DNA of 64,000 nt from Tepidamorphaceae bacterium (GTDB lineage: Bacteria; Pseudomonadota; Alphaproteobacteria; Rhizobiales; JAKSCL01). The stretch is taken from assembly GCA_028289445.1 (NCBI GenBank), contig JANQPO010000004.1, forward strand, positions 62,001 to 126,000, given 5' to 3'. This document shows positions 8,516-17,573 of the stretch, piece by piece. The position numbers and the translations under genes were made by a program. Numbering within the stretch: the first letter of the stretch is position 1; each line of letters starts with the position of its first letter. Below the pieces are notes generated by a model. The model searched no databases. It had not been told where the DNA came from and saw only the letters and a list, made by a program, of their open reading frames with translations.

Positions 8516-11500
8516 GGCGTTGCGAGACGTCCTTTCTTGGTTCCCACGGTGAACCCCAGCAGGGCAATCACGTCCTCAGCGACGGCAATCAAGACCGGCA
8601 CAAGGATCAACATCAGCGCCGTTCCGAAGAGTTCGCCAAAGGCCAGCGACACCGCTGCGGGGATCAGGTACTGCGCTTGTTCGGAAGTTTCGGTGAGTAG
8701 AGGCATAAGGCCAATGACGGTGGTCGCCGTGGTCAGGAAGATCGCCCGGAAGCGGCCGATCCCGGCGGTGCGGAGCGCGTCCGCGACGAGCTCCCCTTCG
8801 TCGCGCGCCTGGTTGTAGCGGGTGATCATGACCAGGCTGTCGTTCACGATCACGCCGGTGAGTGCCAGCATGCCGAAGAACGACAAGAGCGACAGCGACA
8901 CGCCCATGATCATGTGACCGACGGCTGCTGCAATGAAGCCGAACGGTACGATGGCGAGGATGACGAAGGGCTGCCAATAGCTCTTCAGCGGTACCGCCAT
9001 CAGCACGTAGATGAGGACCGCCGCCAAGATCAGGGCGTTGATCAGGCCGCCCCTGATCTCGCCCATTTCTTCCAGCTCGCCGGCGGCGATGACCTCGACG
9101 CTTGGATACTTCGTCCGCAGCCCCGGCACCAGCTGTTCGAATACCGCCTGGCCCACCTCCTCCGGCGCGACCAGGCTTCGGTCAATCGAAGCGGAAACGG
9201 TGTTCATACGCTTGCCGTCACGCCGCGTGACCGTGCCGGACGCATACGAACCTTCAATCTCGGCCACGGTCAGCACCGGCACCCACGCTCCAGTCGCGCT
9301 ACGCAACCGCATTTTCATGAGATCGTCGATGGCGTCGCGCGCGGTATCGGCATTCCTTACGACGACGCGTACTTCTGCTCCCTCGCGCCGGATTCGCGCG
9401 ATCTCCGACCCGCCGAAGCCATTGCCGATCTGGTTCGCCAAAGCCTCGGCCGTGAAGCCGAGATTGCGGGCCTCGGGCCTCAGCCGCAATCTCAGCTCCG
9501 GTTGTCCGCCGTCAAGGCTGTCGCGGATGTTCGAAACGCCGTTGAGCTTCGCTAGAAACGCTTGCATCTCGGTGCTGGCCTGACGCAGAAGCTCGGTATC
9601 CTTCGACACCAACCGGATTTGAAATCCGCCCGCGAGCGCTTCCGAGCCGGTAAACTCTAGCTCCGTTGCGCCTTCGACCGATCCAACTCTTTCGCGCCAT
9701 GCCCGCACAACGTCCAGAACCTGAACGCTTGGCCGATCGGCGACCGGCAGCATCTCGGCATAGATCTGGGCATTGCTGGCATCATCGATCACGGAGAAAA
9801 AGGTTTGGATCGGCGGCGCGTCCAGACCCGCGCGATCTTGCAAGTCCTCGTTCAGTTCCCTGCCGATGCGCTCGATCCGATCAATGTTGGCGCTGGTCAG
9901 GGCAAACGGCGCGCGCGCGTCCATTTCGAGACTGACGGTAATCACTTGGCCCGGTACATCGGGAAAGAAGACCGTCTGGACCTTGCCCTTGGCTATCAGT
10001 CCAAGGCCGCCGGCAGCGGCGGCGATGAACAAGATCAACACCGCATATCGGTGCCTTACCGAAAGCACGAGAATGGGCTGATAGATGATGTCGCGAAACC
10101 ATATCAGCCCGGCCTGCGCCACGTCTTGCACCCGGCCCCAGAGGCGGGCCGGCAGGTGGCGCCGGTCTTGATCGAGCGGCACATAGGCCAGGTGCGCCGG
10201 AAGAATGAACTTGCTTTCGATCAATGAGAAGACCAGCGCGAAGATAACGATGCCGGAAAATCCCGCCAGCACCTTGCCGAGCGGATTATCGATCAGGAGC
10301 ATCGGAAAAAAGGCCGCGATCGTGGTCAGCACCCCGAACACCGTGGCCACGGCCACACGCTCCACGCCGCGCTCGGTGCCGCTGATCGGATCTTTGGTCT
10401 TGCGCCGTTCCTCGAACACGCTCTCACCGACAACGACCGCGTCATCGACCAGAATGCCGAGCGCGATAATCAGGCCGAACGTGGTCACATCGTTGAGCGA
10501 ATAGTCGATCCACTTCGATCCGGAGACGGCGAGCGCACCCATGACCGAGACCGGGATGCCCATGGCCACCCAGAACGCCAGCCGTACGTTCAGGAAGACC
10601 GCGAGCATCAACGTGACGAGCAGCAAACCCTGCACACCATTGGATCGCAAAAGCGCCAGCCGGTCAGCGATGTAGCCGGCGCTGTCGCCCCAAACGGTCG
10701 CGTTGATATTGCTCGGCAATTGCGGTTCGAAGTCTCTGACGACACCGCGCACAACACGGCTAATGTCCAAGAGATTCTCTTTCTGGCCGACCAGAACCTC
10801 CATGCCGACGGTCGGCGCGCCATTCAGGCGGAAGAGGTAATCTCCTTCCAGGAAGCCGTCTTCGATCGTCGCGATATCGCCCAGCCTCACCTGCGAACCG
10901 TCAGACCGCTCGATGATCGGCAGCGCGGCATATTCCGGACCGTAGTGCGCACGGTCATCGGCGCGCAGAAAGATCGTCCCGCCTTCGGTTCGCAACTGTC
11001 CGGCCTGCGAGTCTAAGGAATTGACACCGATGGTACGGGCCACATCGGCAATCGTGAGGTCGTATTGGCGAAGCTGCTTGGGATCGACCTCGATGCGCAA
11101 CTGTCGCGGTATGAGGCCCCAGATCTTCAGTCGCGACAGTTCCGGCTGCGCTAGAAGCTCCTCCTTCAGCCGCTGCGCGACCGTCTGCAGCGTGGCCGGA
11201 TCGGCGTGGCCGTAGAGGTTCACGTAGAGCGCCGGAAAATCAAAGCTTGAGGCCTCAATCACAGGGCGGCGGGCTTTGCTCGGCAGATCGGTCAGACCGT
11301 CGATGCGAAGGCGCACGCGGTCCAGCACCGCTTGAAGCATCTCACCGCCGGCGCGACGCACCGAAACACGCGCCAGACTATTCGACGACAGTGATGTGAT
11401 AGAGCGCACGCCCTCAAGGCCTTCGAGGGCTTGTTCGATCTTCTGGGTGACCAGTTCATCGACTTGCTCGGCGGTCGCGTCTGGATACTCTACGGCGATT

Positions 11501-11640
11501 TCGACGGTTTCAGGCGGAACGCGCGGAAACCCTTCAATGCGGATCGAGAACGCAGTCTGAATGCCCAAAAACAGAACCAGCGCCATCAAGAGATTGGCGG
11601 CGACGGGATTACGGATGAACCAGCCGGTAAGAGCGTGCAT
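8512..11640 (-). CDS. RND efflux permease (AcrB/HAE1-like)
   Basis: A 1042-aa inner-membrane proton-driven exporter with two repeats of TM helices and periplasmic porter/docking domains. The first helix (NPVAANLLMALVLFLGIQTA) and PRVPPETVEIAVEYPDATAEQVDELVTQKIE are typical. TM4 carries the proton-relay pair in LGILVDDAVVVGESVFEERR; the symmetric segment TGVIVNDSLVMITRYN lies in the second half. It starts 3 bases after the adaptor gene ends, so the two are one operon. Substrate cannot be read from sequence. An outer-membrane TolC partner is not encoded here. Confidence 0.93.
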   Translation of the reverse strand: MHALTGWFIRNPVAANLLMALVLFLGIQTAFSIRIEGFPRVPPETVEIAVEYPDATAEQVDELVTQKIEQALEGLEGVRSITSLSSNSLARVSVRRAGGEMLQAVLDRVRLRIDGLTDLPSKARRPVIEASSFDFPALYVNLYGHADPATLQTVAQRLKEELLAQPELSRLKIWGLIPRQLRIEVDPKQLRQYDLTIADVARTIGVNSLDSQAGQLRTEGGTIFLRADDRAHYGPEYAALPIIERSDGSQVRLGDIATIEDGFLEGDYLFRLNGAPTVGMEVLVGQKENLLDISRVVRGVVRDFEPQLPSNINATVWGDSAGYIADRLALLRSNGVQGLLLVTLMLAVFLNVRLAFWVAMGIPVSVMGALAVSGSKWIDYSLNDVTTFGLIIALGILVDDAVVVGESVFEERRKTKDPISGTERGVERVAVATVFGVLTTIAAFFPMLLIDNPLGKVLAGFSGIVIFALVFSLIESKFILPAHLAYVPLDQDRRHLPARLWGRVQDVAQAGLIWFRDIIYQPILVLSVRHRYAVLILFIAAAAGGLGLIAKGKVQTVFFPDVPGQVITVSLEMDARAPFALTSANIDRIERIGRELNEDLQDRAGLDAPPIQTFFSVIDDASNAQIYAEMLPVADRPSVQVLDVVRAWRERVGSVEGATELEFTGSEALAGGFQIRLVSKDTELLRQASTEMQAFLAKLNGVSNIRDSLDGGQPELRLRLRPEARNLGFTAEALANQIGNGFGGSEIARIRREGAEVRVVVRNADTARDAIDDLMKMRLRSATGAWVPVLTVAEIEGSYASGTVTRRDGKRMNTVSASIDRSLVAPEEVGQAVFEQLVPGLRTKYPSVEVIAAGELEEMGEIRGGLINALILAAVLIYVLMAVPLKSYWQPFVILAIVPFGFIAAAVGHMIMGVSLSLLSFFGMLALTGVIVNDSLVMITRYNQARDEGELVADALRTAGIGRFRAIFLTTATTVIGLMPLLTETSEQAQYLIPAAVSLAFGELFGTALMLILVPVLIAVAEDVIALLGFTVGTKKGRLATP

Positions 11641-11643
11641 GGC

Positions 11644-12795
11644 CTAGCCCTCCGGATCCTGCGGTGCGACGAGTCGACCGGGGAGAAAGGACGCCAAAGG
11701 TGTCTTTGCAATGCGCCAAGGACCGGGGCTATCGGGCGTTTCGATAACAAGCCTGCCGTCCGCGCGAAACAGGATATCCGGTTCGATACGGACAAGCCGA
11801 TTGTCCATGTCCACTGTCCACACATGACCTGCCCGGCTCAGAGCGGATTCCGGAAGCGTCAGCGCACCGGCGATGGTGCGTCCCGTGAATGCTACCCGGA
11901 CGAAATCCCCGGCAAGCACCTCGTCACCGGGATCAACGACATCAAGGAAGATGCGGCGCTGGCGGGTCTGCCGATCTAGGTACCCCCCACCTTGCCGGAT
12001 GCGCGCTTCGCCAAGCGGTGTTCCGTCGCGGTGAAGCAGTCTTGCGTGCTGGCCAGGAATAGGGTGATCCAGCAGGCCCCAATCGGCCTGACTTAGCTCG
12101 ACCACCAGTTCGAGCTGACGGTCGTCGGACAGATGAAAGAGGGGGTCCCCTGTCGCTACCGTTTGGCCCAAACTGGCCATCCGCTTCGTGATGAAACCGG
12201 GAAACGGTGCCGTTACATCGGTGTCGGCCAGATGCCGGCGCGCGGCCGCCAATTGTGCCTTTGCGGATACGAGAGTGCGCTCCGCGATGCGCTGTTGCGG
12301 CAAGTGCAAGGCAAGCTCGTTCGGCGGTTTTGAACCGTCGCGTTCAAATTGCCGGCGGGCGACCGTCACGTTGTTCTTCGCACGCCAAAGCGCCAGCTTT
12401 GCTTCTTCAAGGCTCAGTTCGGCGGCCGCGACCGTTGCCTGGTATTGCGTCTTCTCGATCGAGAACAGCGGCGTGCCGACATCGACGCGCTCACCGGCAA
12501 GCGCGGCGTCGTGGACCTTTATGATCCGCCCGGACACGGCGGCTCGAATTTCTGCGTCCCAACGGGGGCGCAGCTCCGCGAACGCCGTGACCGCCGCTTT
12601 GACTTCGGCCGAAGCAACGTCGATCACCGTGACGATCGGCGCGGGCGGTGCAACATCGGAAACCGCCACATTGGCGGTGTCCTCCGCCTCCCACACGACG
12701 AAGATGACAGCGACCAGGACGACCAAGGAAAGGCCAACCCATACCCACCGCCCTTTCGGTGGGAGTGGTTCTTTGTCAGGTGCTTGTGTCGTCAT
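11644..12795 (-). CDS. RND efflux periplasmic adaptor (membrane fusion protein)
   Basis: A 383-aa protein from ATG 12795 (an upstream GTG at 12807 is possible). An N-terminal anchor helix (GLSLVVLVAVIFVVWEAE) is followed by a lipoyl/beta-barrel half (IRAAVSGRIIKVHDAALAGE), an alpha-hairpin (AELSLEEAKLALWRAKNNV, RTLVSAKAQLAAARRHL), then FPGFITKRMASLGQTVATGDPLF and a C-terminal beta domain (ALTLPESALSRAGHVWTVD). It links the RND pump to an outer-membrane channel. It is divergent from the TetR gene across a promoter/operator region of about 100 bases. Confidence 0.92.
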   Translation of the reverse strand: MTTQAPDKEPLPPKGRWVWVGLSLVVLVAVIFVVWEAEDTANVAVSDVAPPAPIVTVIDVASAEVKAAVTAFAELRPRWDAEIRAAVSGRIIKVHDAALAGERVDVGTPLFSIEKTQYQATVAAAELSLEEAKLALWRAKNNVTVARRQFERDGSKPPNELALHLPQQRIAERTLVSAKAQLAAARRHLADTDVTAPFPGFITKRMASLGQTVATGDPLFHLSDDRQLELVVELSQADWGLLDHPIPGQHARLLHRDGTPLGEARIRQGGGYLDRQTRQRRIFLDVVDPGDEVLAGDFVRVAFTGRTIAGALTLPESALSRAGHVWTVDMDNRLVRIEPDILFRADGRLVIETPDSPGPWRIAKTPLASFLPGRLVAPQDPEG

Positions 12796-12835
12796 CGCTC
12801 TCTGCACGACCGTTGGGTTGACCCGGACAGGGCTC

Positions 12836-12864
12836 TTGCCGTATCCGACGTCGTGTCATATAAT
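12836..12864 (+). promoter_or_regulatory. Sigma70-type promoter of the TetR gene
   Basis: TTGCCG (12836-12841), a 17-base spacer and a perfect TATAAT (12859-12864) point toward the regulator gene. The operator-like palindrome begins two bases after the -10, so it would cover the start of transcription. Confidence 0.7.
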
Positions 12865-12865
12865 A

Positions 12866-12883
12866 TGAACGATCGTTCGTTCA
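12866..12883. promoter_or_regulatory. TetR-family operator
   Basis: TGAACGATCGTTCGTTCA is an inverted repeat with 16 of 18 positions symmetric, of the kind bound by AcrR-type TetR regulators. It lies between the divergent efflux operon and the regulator and overlaps the predicted +1, which suggests autorepression together with repression of the pump. Confidence 0.72.
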
Positions 12884-12897
12884 AGAAAGAAATCGCA

Positions 12898-13512
12898 ATG
12901 GCACCAAATGAACAGCGAGAGAGCGCGACCAAACGCGGCAAGGCGGCCGCAAAGCGCCGCAGCAAGATCCTGGACGCGGCAATGATGTGCTTCCTGGAGA
13001 GTGGATATCATCAGACCGGCGTGCGGGACATCGCCAAGCGCGCCGGGATCAGCCTTGGGAATCTCTACAACCACTTCCCCGGCAAGCACGACGTGTTGGC
13101 GGAAATCGCTGCACTAGAGCGTGCCGAGCTTGAACCCTTCCTGAAATTGCTGGCTGGGGCCGCGCCAGCGACGGAAATCCTCGACACGTTTATCGCGCGC
13201 TATGGAAAGTACCTGGCCGCGCCGGAAAACATAATTCTGACGATCGAGATTTCGAGCGAGGCGATCCGCAAGCCAGATATCGGCGAGATGTTTCTTGTCA
13301 ACCGCAGTGTCCTCGTTGCCGCGCTGGCGTCGGTGATCCAGCGCGGCGTCTCCGAAGGGGCGTTTCGTGCAACCCTCGATCCGAGCGAAACATCTCAACT
13401 CATCATCGAGCTCATCGAAGGCAGCGCCTATCGCAGCGTCCTTGGCGGGGTTGCCATGCGGAAGATCCTCAGCGGGGTGAGAGACTTCGTTTTCGCTGCG
13501 GTGCGCGACTGA
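12898..13512 (+). CDS. TetR/AcrR-family transcriptional repressor
   Basis: A 204-aa protein from ATG 12898. An ATG at 12865 lies inside the operator and is less likely. The N-terminal HTH reads RSKILDAAMMCFLESGYHQT, GVRDIAKRAGISLGNLYNHF PGKHDVL, the classical TetR fold (helix 3 SLGNLYNHF). The C-terminal ligand domain (about residues 80-204) is all-helical. It is divergent from the RND operon and most likely senses an exported compound. AcrR-like behaviour is inferred from context. Confidence 0.9.
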   Translation: MAPNEQRESATKRGKAAAKRRSKILDAAMMCFLESGYHQTGVRDIAKRAGISLGNLYNHFPGKHDVLAEIAALERAELEPFLKLLAGAAPATEILDTFIARYGKYLAAPENIILTIEISSEAIRKPDIGEMFLVNRSVLVAALASVIQRGVSEGAFRATLDPSETSQLIIELIEGSAYRSVLGGVAMRKILSGVRDFVFAAVRD

Positions 13513-13554
13513 TGACGTTGGTCATCGCATCGATAGCATTGCCTGCGAAACTGA

Positions 13555-13677
13555 CTAAGCTTGATGGCTGGACTGGGTGGAAAGTGTGGAGTCACCGCGA
13601 CCGCGAAACGTCGACGGGCCGGACTCCGCAGAGAGCCCGGCGCCGGTGCGGATAACGATGCGTTCGAAGGTGCTCAC
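13555..13677 (-). pseudogene. Sirtuin (NAD-dependent deacylase) N-terminal fragment
   Basis: From GTG 13677 the minus strand encodes 40 aa beginning STFERIVIRTGAGLSAESG, then PSTFRGRGD. This contains the sirtuin NAD-binding signature GAGxSxxSGxxxFR. It then runs into unrelated residues and a TAG. A sirtuin is about 230-280 aa, so the zinc-binding and catalytic parts are missing. It lies between the TetR gene and a SnoaL-like gene and marks a deletion or rearrangement. Confidence 0.65.
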
Positions 13678-13867
13678 TGCAACGGTGTTCAAATCCTTGA
13701 TTACCTAGACGGAGTAACCTCGAACCCGAAGGGTCTGCAAGGCCAAGCGGCCGTCGGGCGACTAGTGGTCCGACTCCAACATTTGCATCCCTTGCTGCCC
13801 CGCGCACAATCAAATGTCGCGCCCGTCCAAGATCGATCGAGCGCGACGCTTTGAGATTGTTTGTGCA
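13678..13867. other. Intergenic, no supported gene
   Basis: Short open frames cross this stretch on both strands but none shows a ribosome-binding site with family likeness. It joins the sirtuin remnant to the end of the SnoaL-like gene. Confidence 0.4.
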
Positions 13868-14389
13868 CTATTTCGCACGCTCCATGGCCTCGGCAGCCAA
13901 GGCACGGTCGCCGAGTTCCTCCGTCATTTCAAACTCCATGCGGGTCACGCGCCAGGTGTTGCCGATACGAGCGACATCCCAGTGGTAATTTCCAACTGGG
14001 CGCCAAAGGCGGTCCCCGATCCAGTGCCGCCCATCGACAAAGGCGTGAGCGGTTGCCGTGTCTCCGGTGACGTTGACGGTAACGGGACCAAGTTCATGCC
14101 AGGTCGCGTCGAAACCCGGAACGATGCCGCGCCACGCATCCATCAGAGCCGACGGCGTCATAACGGCAGGCTCTCCGCCCCAAAGTGATGTGTAGTCGAT
14201 CTCTACTTCGGGGGCGAATGCGGCTTCGGCCAGATCATAGGCGGCCCGATCAACGGCCAGTGGGATGGACGATACGAGTGTGCGGATTTGCGCTTCAACA
14301 GGATTGCCTGCAGGAGGCAGCGTGTCGCCCGCCGGAGCAGGAATTGTGAGACATTGCAACATGGCAAGCACCCATAGAATGCGTTTCAT
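13868..14389 (-). CDS. Secreted SnoaL/NTF2-like protein
   Basis: A 173-aa protein with a signal peptide (RILWVLAMLQCLTIPAPAGD). The mature part follows the NTF2/SnoaL cone fold: an N-terminal helix region (DRAAYDLAEAAFAPEVEIDY), TPSALMDAWRGIVPGFDATWHEL, then alternating strands VTVNVTGDTATAHAFVDGRHW and YHWDVARIGNTWRVTRMEFEM. Such folds serve as small-molecule binders, isomerases or dehydratases; the ligand cannot be told. It is 65 bases downstream of a secreted alpha/beta hydrolase on the same strand, perhaps one transcript. Confidence 0.8.
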   Translation of the reverse strand: MKRILWVLAMLQCLTIPAPAGDTLPPAGNPVEAQIRTLVSSIPLAVDRAAYDLAEAAFAPEVEIDYTSLWGGEPAVMTPSALMDAWRGIVPGFDATWHELGPVTVNVTGDTATAHAFVDGRHWIGDRLWRPVGNYHWDVARIGNTWRVTRMEFEMTEELGDRALAAEAMERAK

Positions 14390-14453
14390 CGGATTTGTCC
14401 TTTACGTATAGGCGGAAAAGGCGGACCCCGGTCCGGGGTCCGCGATTTAGGGA

Positions 14454-15395
14454 TCAGTCATTGAAATGGGCAGCCATGGAGTCGGCGGCTCGGGTCACGT
14501 CGTCCGGGTTGTCATAGAAGTCGAACTGGGTGACATCTTCGAGCCACTGCAGCGTCGCGACGCCGGTAAACCCTTCAAGGAAGGTGCGCACGCCTTGCGG
14601 GATAGCCGCGGCTTCCGAGTGCACGATCGCTAATGGCTGTGTCAGGCGTTCCGCATGGTCCGCCGGATAATAGGTCAGCCAACCTTCCCAGCCCGCATTG
14701 TTCCACTTGTTGTCATAGGCAGGGATCGCGCCTCGATCCTCTTCATAGTAGTAGCCGCCGATTGGCATAAGGACACCTTCAGCGCCCTCCGGGCCAGCAG
14801 CCGGGATGATCTGGCCGCCTGCGGCTTCTGCGGCGCGGGACATTTCGATCAAGCCCTTCACACCGTCATCGCCTCCGTAGACGGCGCTTACGATCTCTTG
14901 GTTCTGAAGCCAGGGAGCGACGAGGCCGATACGACCGACACGATCATTTCCAGCCACTGCGTCGATCATGTAGCCCGCCGACGCGCAGATGCCCAAACCA
15001 TTGATACGGGAGATATCGACTTCAGGAAGAGTGGCAATGAACGCGAAGGCAGCCCGAATATCGGATGTCTTCGCTTCCGGGCTTTCCACGAAGCGAACAC
15101 TTTGCGGCAAGTCGCCAGACTTCCCCCACCCGCGGAAGTCGAAGGTGAATGCGGCGAACCCGCGTTCCACCATTTGCTCGGCGTAAACAGCCGGCATCTG
15201 CTCTTCGACCGAAGTCCAGGCCCCGGTCACAACGACGGCTGGAAGTTTCGAACCATCATGTCCTTCGGGCAAATAGAGCGTCCCCGATAGGGTGGCTCCT
15301 TCATTTTCGAAGGTCATGGTGCGGGTTTCCACTTGTGCGAATGCTGCGGTGGAAGCCATGAGAATTATAGCCGTTGTCAGTGGAATCGTTTTCAT
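14454..15395 (-). CDS. Secreted alpha/beta hydrolase (dienelactone-hydrolase/YcjY-like)
   Basis: A 313-aa protein from ATG 15395 with signal peptide (TTAIILMASTAAFAQ). The alpha/beta hydrolase core shows strand-turn LPAVVVTGAW (oxyanion region), FDFRGWGKSGD, and the nucleophile elbow GLGICASAGY, where Cys takes the nucleophile place as in dienelactone hydrolases. The C-terminal catalytic His is probably in SMAAHFND. Substrate is unknown. The gene faces away from an AraC regulator 118 bases upstream on the same strand and may be its target. Confidence 0.8.
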   Translation of the reverse strand: MKTIPLTTAIILMASTAAFAQVETRTMTFENEGATLSGTLYLPEGHDGSKLPAVVVTGAWTSVEEQMPAVYAEQMVERGFAAFTFDFRGWGKSGDLPQSVRFVESPEAKTSDIRAAFAFIATLPEVDISRINGLGICASAGYMIDAVAGNDRVGRIGLVAPWLQNQEIVSAVYGGDDGVKGLIEMSRAAEAAGGQIIPAAGPEGAEGVLMPIGGYYYEEDRGAIPAYDNKWNNAGWEGWLTYYPADHAERLTQPLAIVHSEAAAIPQGVRTFLEGFTGVATLQWLEDVTQFDFYDNPDDVTRAADSMAAHFND

Positions 15396-15512
15396 GTCCG
15401 TATCTCGACTGTTGGTGTTGGGCGTGTTGCCCGATGGCCCAAGAGATACGGTGATCCCCACCGCATTAATTGAATGGGGACACGAGTTTTTTGGATGATC
15501 CTGCTTTGGTCC

Positions 15513-16490
15513 TCAGGCAGCTCGAAATTGACGAGGCGTCAGCCCTGTGACCTGCTTGAAGCTGCGTGAGAAATGCGCCTGGTCCGCAAATCCGCAGGCG
15601 AGCGCAATATCACCCAGTTGCCGGCTCGGGTCCTTCATCATGGCTGTCGCCTGCTCGATGCGATAGGCCAGCACATACTGCATGGGGGTCTCGCCCACCG
15701 TTTCCTTGAAGACCCTACCGAAATGCGACGGGCTCATGCCCGCTTCCCGCGCCAGATCTTCGACGGTAATCGTTCGATCGAAGTTGGAGCGAATGAAGGC
15801 GAGGACGCGCTTAAAGTGATCTGACGTGAAGCGCGCAGACAGTGCCAGGTCTTCCGGTCGTTGCTTTCCGTATCTCTTTAGAAGCTTGACGAGCAGGACC
15901 CGGCTCATGGCTTCGAACATGACGCCCGACGTCAGATCGTCATTTTCTAGAGCATCGCGGAGCATGACACCCGCCGCACACAGATCGGCATCACTGAACT
16001 GAGGCAAATCTGCAAGCTGCTGGGTATCCAACAAGATGCCAAGCTCCGTCTGCGCGAACCTTTCCACCTTTTCGGGATCGAGCGTCACGACGATCACATC
16101 GGACTTGCCGAACCACCGCCATCCCGATCGCATGCCCGCGGGTGTGACGATGATCTCATGCTTGTGAAATATGAAATCGCGTAGCTCACCGTTGCGGCGG
16201 TTCTGGACGCGGTGCGGTATTTCGCAAAGATTCAAAAGCACATGGTGCTCGGCGAAGACCTCTTCAGGCATGATGTCGGGCTCAGCCTGAAAGTACCGCA
16301 CCGACATGAGTGCCGCAGCCGAGACGTGTTCCATTTCATCGCTGTTGAGCAATGGGAGCGACGGATAGATGTCTGCGTAACGACGAGGCAAGCGCAGTGT
16401 CCTTTCGCCGAAACCGTAGCTACGTCGCGTGCTGAAGGCCAGTCTGGTCCCTTCCGCTGACGTCATCAAACTGAACCTCCCGGACTGCAT
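15513..16490 (-). CDS. AraC-family transcriptional regulator
   Basis: A 325-aa protein. The N-terminal about 200 residues form a cupin-like effector domain (YFQAEPDIMPEEVFAEHHVLLNL, HKHEIIVTPAGMRSGWRWFGKSD). The C-terminal about 100 residues carry both AraC HTH motifs (TVEDLAREAGMSPSHFGRVF KETVG and LGDIALACGFADQAHFSRSF KQVTG). It precedes the hydrolase/SnoaL pair on the same strand, which it plausibly controls. The effector is unknown. Confidence 0.88.
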   Translation of the reverse strand: MQSGRFSLMTSAEGTRLAFSTRRSYGFGERTLRLPRRYADIYPSLPLLNSDEMEHVSAAALMSVRYFQAEPDIMPEEVFAEHHVLLNLCEIPHRVQNRRNGELRDFIFHKHEIIVTPAGMRSGWRWFGKSDVIVVTLDPEKVERFAQTELGILLDTQQLADLPQFSDADLCAAGVMLRDALENDDLTSGVMFEAMSRVLLVKLLKRYGKQRPEDLALSARFTSDHFKRVLAFIRSNFDRTITVEDLAREAGMSPSHFGRVFKETVGETPMQYVLAYRIEQATAMMKDPSRQLGDIALACGFADQAHFSRSFKQVTGLTPRQFRAA

Positions 16491-16527
16491 TGGTCCATCC
16501 TAGATGTGAGTGACAGGAGGACCGGAG

Positions 16528-16850
16528 ATGGTCACGAAGTTGCGTCAGGTTGACGTGCTGGTTGGGGAGGGTATGAGCCGCCCGGATGCGATCCGCGAAG
16601 TTCGCATCAAAGAGCAGACCTATTATCGATGGCGCAAGCAGTAAGGGGGATTGGGGGCGGATCAGTTGAAGGAGTTGAAGAAGCTCCTGAAGGAGGACGA
16701 ACAGCTCCGTCACGCAGTCGCTGATCTGACATTGGACGAACAGATTTTGACCGAGGCTGCTCGGGGACCCGAAGGGCCGCGCCTGCAAGACTTCCGAGCC
16801 GCGCACGCCGCCGCAGATGCATTGATCACGTCCGCATGCGGCTGCCGGCG
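16528..16850 (+). mobile_element. IS3-family remnant (orfA with stop, start of orfB)
   Basis: From ATG 16528 the frame encodes KLRQVDVLVGEGMSRPDAIR, EQTYYRWRKQ, then TAA (16642-16644), then GGLGADQLKELKKLLKEDEQ and LRHAVADLTLDEQILTEAARG in the same frame: the HTH and leucine zipper of IS3 OrfA with one nonsense codon. A shifted frame near 16806-16838 gives ARRRRCIDHVR, the usual start of OrfB. After that likeness stops and the sequence becomes the 3' end of the RTX gene read on the minus strand. No full inverted repeats were seen. The element is dead. Confidence 0.8.
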
Positions 16851-17545
16851 TCGTTGCCGATCAGGCTGTCATTGCCCTGGCCACCGGACAGGTTGATGTT
16901 GTAGCCATCAACGACCTTGTGACCGTTTTCGATTGTGCCTGGTGTGAAGGGACCGCCCGTCGGGGCGAGCTTCAGCATGTCCGCTGCAGAGGTTCCCAGG
17001 ATGTGCTTATCGCCGGGAGTTTTGTCGCCGGGCGGCACTGGATAATTGCCATCAAGCGTGAAGCCGTGATGCGCCAACACCGACGCGACCAGAGAGTTGG
17101 AATTGAGCGCCGGGTCAAGATTGACCTCCGGCCCTAACTCATCGTGCAGTTCGTAGTTGTATTGATCCGGACCGCCAATGCTCTCCGCTGTCAGCTTCAT
17201 GTTGGCCCACTGAGCACTGTCAATTTCGCCAATCAGATGCGCGCCGCGCTCGGTCTGCGCGTAGTATTGTGCATTGGTCAGGCTAGGGTCCGCAGCGGAC
17301 GGATGGTCTGCTGTCGATGCTTCGATGTCGTAGTGATCGCCAATATTTTGATCAATCTCGCTAAGCTTGCCAGTAAAGATCTCTAGATCATTGAAAATTA
17401 TCGGACTAGTTTCCGGCCCACCACGAATGATCTCCCACTGCTCAAACGGCGCATTCTCAGTCGGGCGATATACCAAGTACAAATGCCGATATCCCAAGAA
17501 ACCAACGTAATCGATCGGCGTCCATTCGATATAAAGGTGTCCCAC
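16826..17545 (-). CDS. RTX-repeat protein, C-terminus cut by an IS remnant
   Basis: The frame begins at GTG 17545 with a good GGAG site 10 bases upstream and encodes 239 aa. The N-terminal about 190 residues (HLYIEWTPIDYVGFLGYRHL, ENAPFEQWEIIRGGPE, YELHDELGPEV) match no domain I can name. Near the C-terminus YNINLSGGQGNDSLIGNDAG is one calcium-binding RTX nonapeptide unit (GGxGxDxLxGxD). Such proteins carry many units and a type I secretion signal; here the frame ends five residues later at the junction with the IS3 remnant. It is therefore probably a truncated export substrate. No type I secretion genes are nearby. Confidence 0.65.
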   Translation of the reverse strand: MGHLYIEWTPIDYVGFLGYRHLYLVYRPTENAPFEQWEIIRGGPETSPIIFNDLEIFTGKLSEIDQNIGDHYDIEASTADHPSAADPSLTNAQYYAQTERGAHLIGEIDSAQWANMKLTAESIGGPDQYNYELHDELGPEVNLDPALNSNSLVASVLAHHGFTLDGNYPVPPGDKTPGDKHILGTSAADMLKLAPTGGPFTPGTIENGHKVVDGYNINLSGGQGNDSLIGNDAGSRMRT

Positions 17546-17573
17546 TTTCTATATCTCCACGATTTGCTCTTTG

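Noticed and set aside
13561..13854. 97-codon frame on the plus strand over the sirtuin fragment
   Set aside because: No family likeness, and the minus strand shows a clear sirtuin signature.
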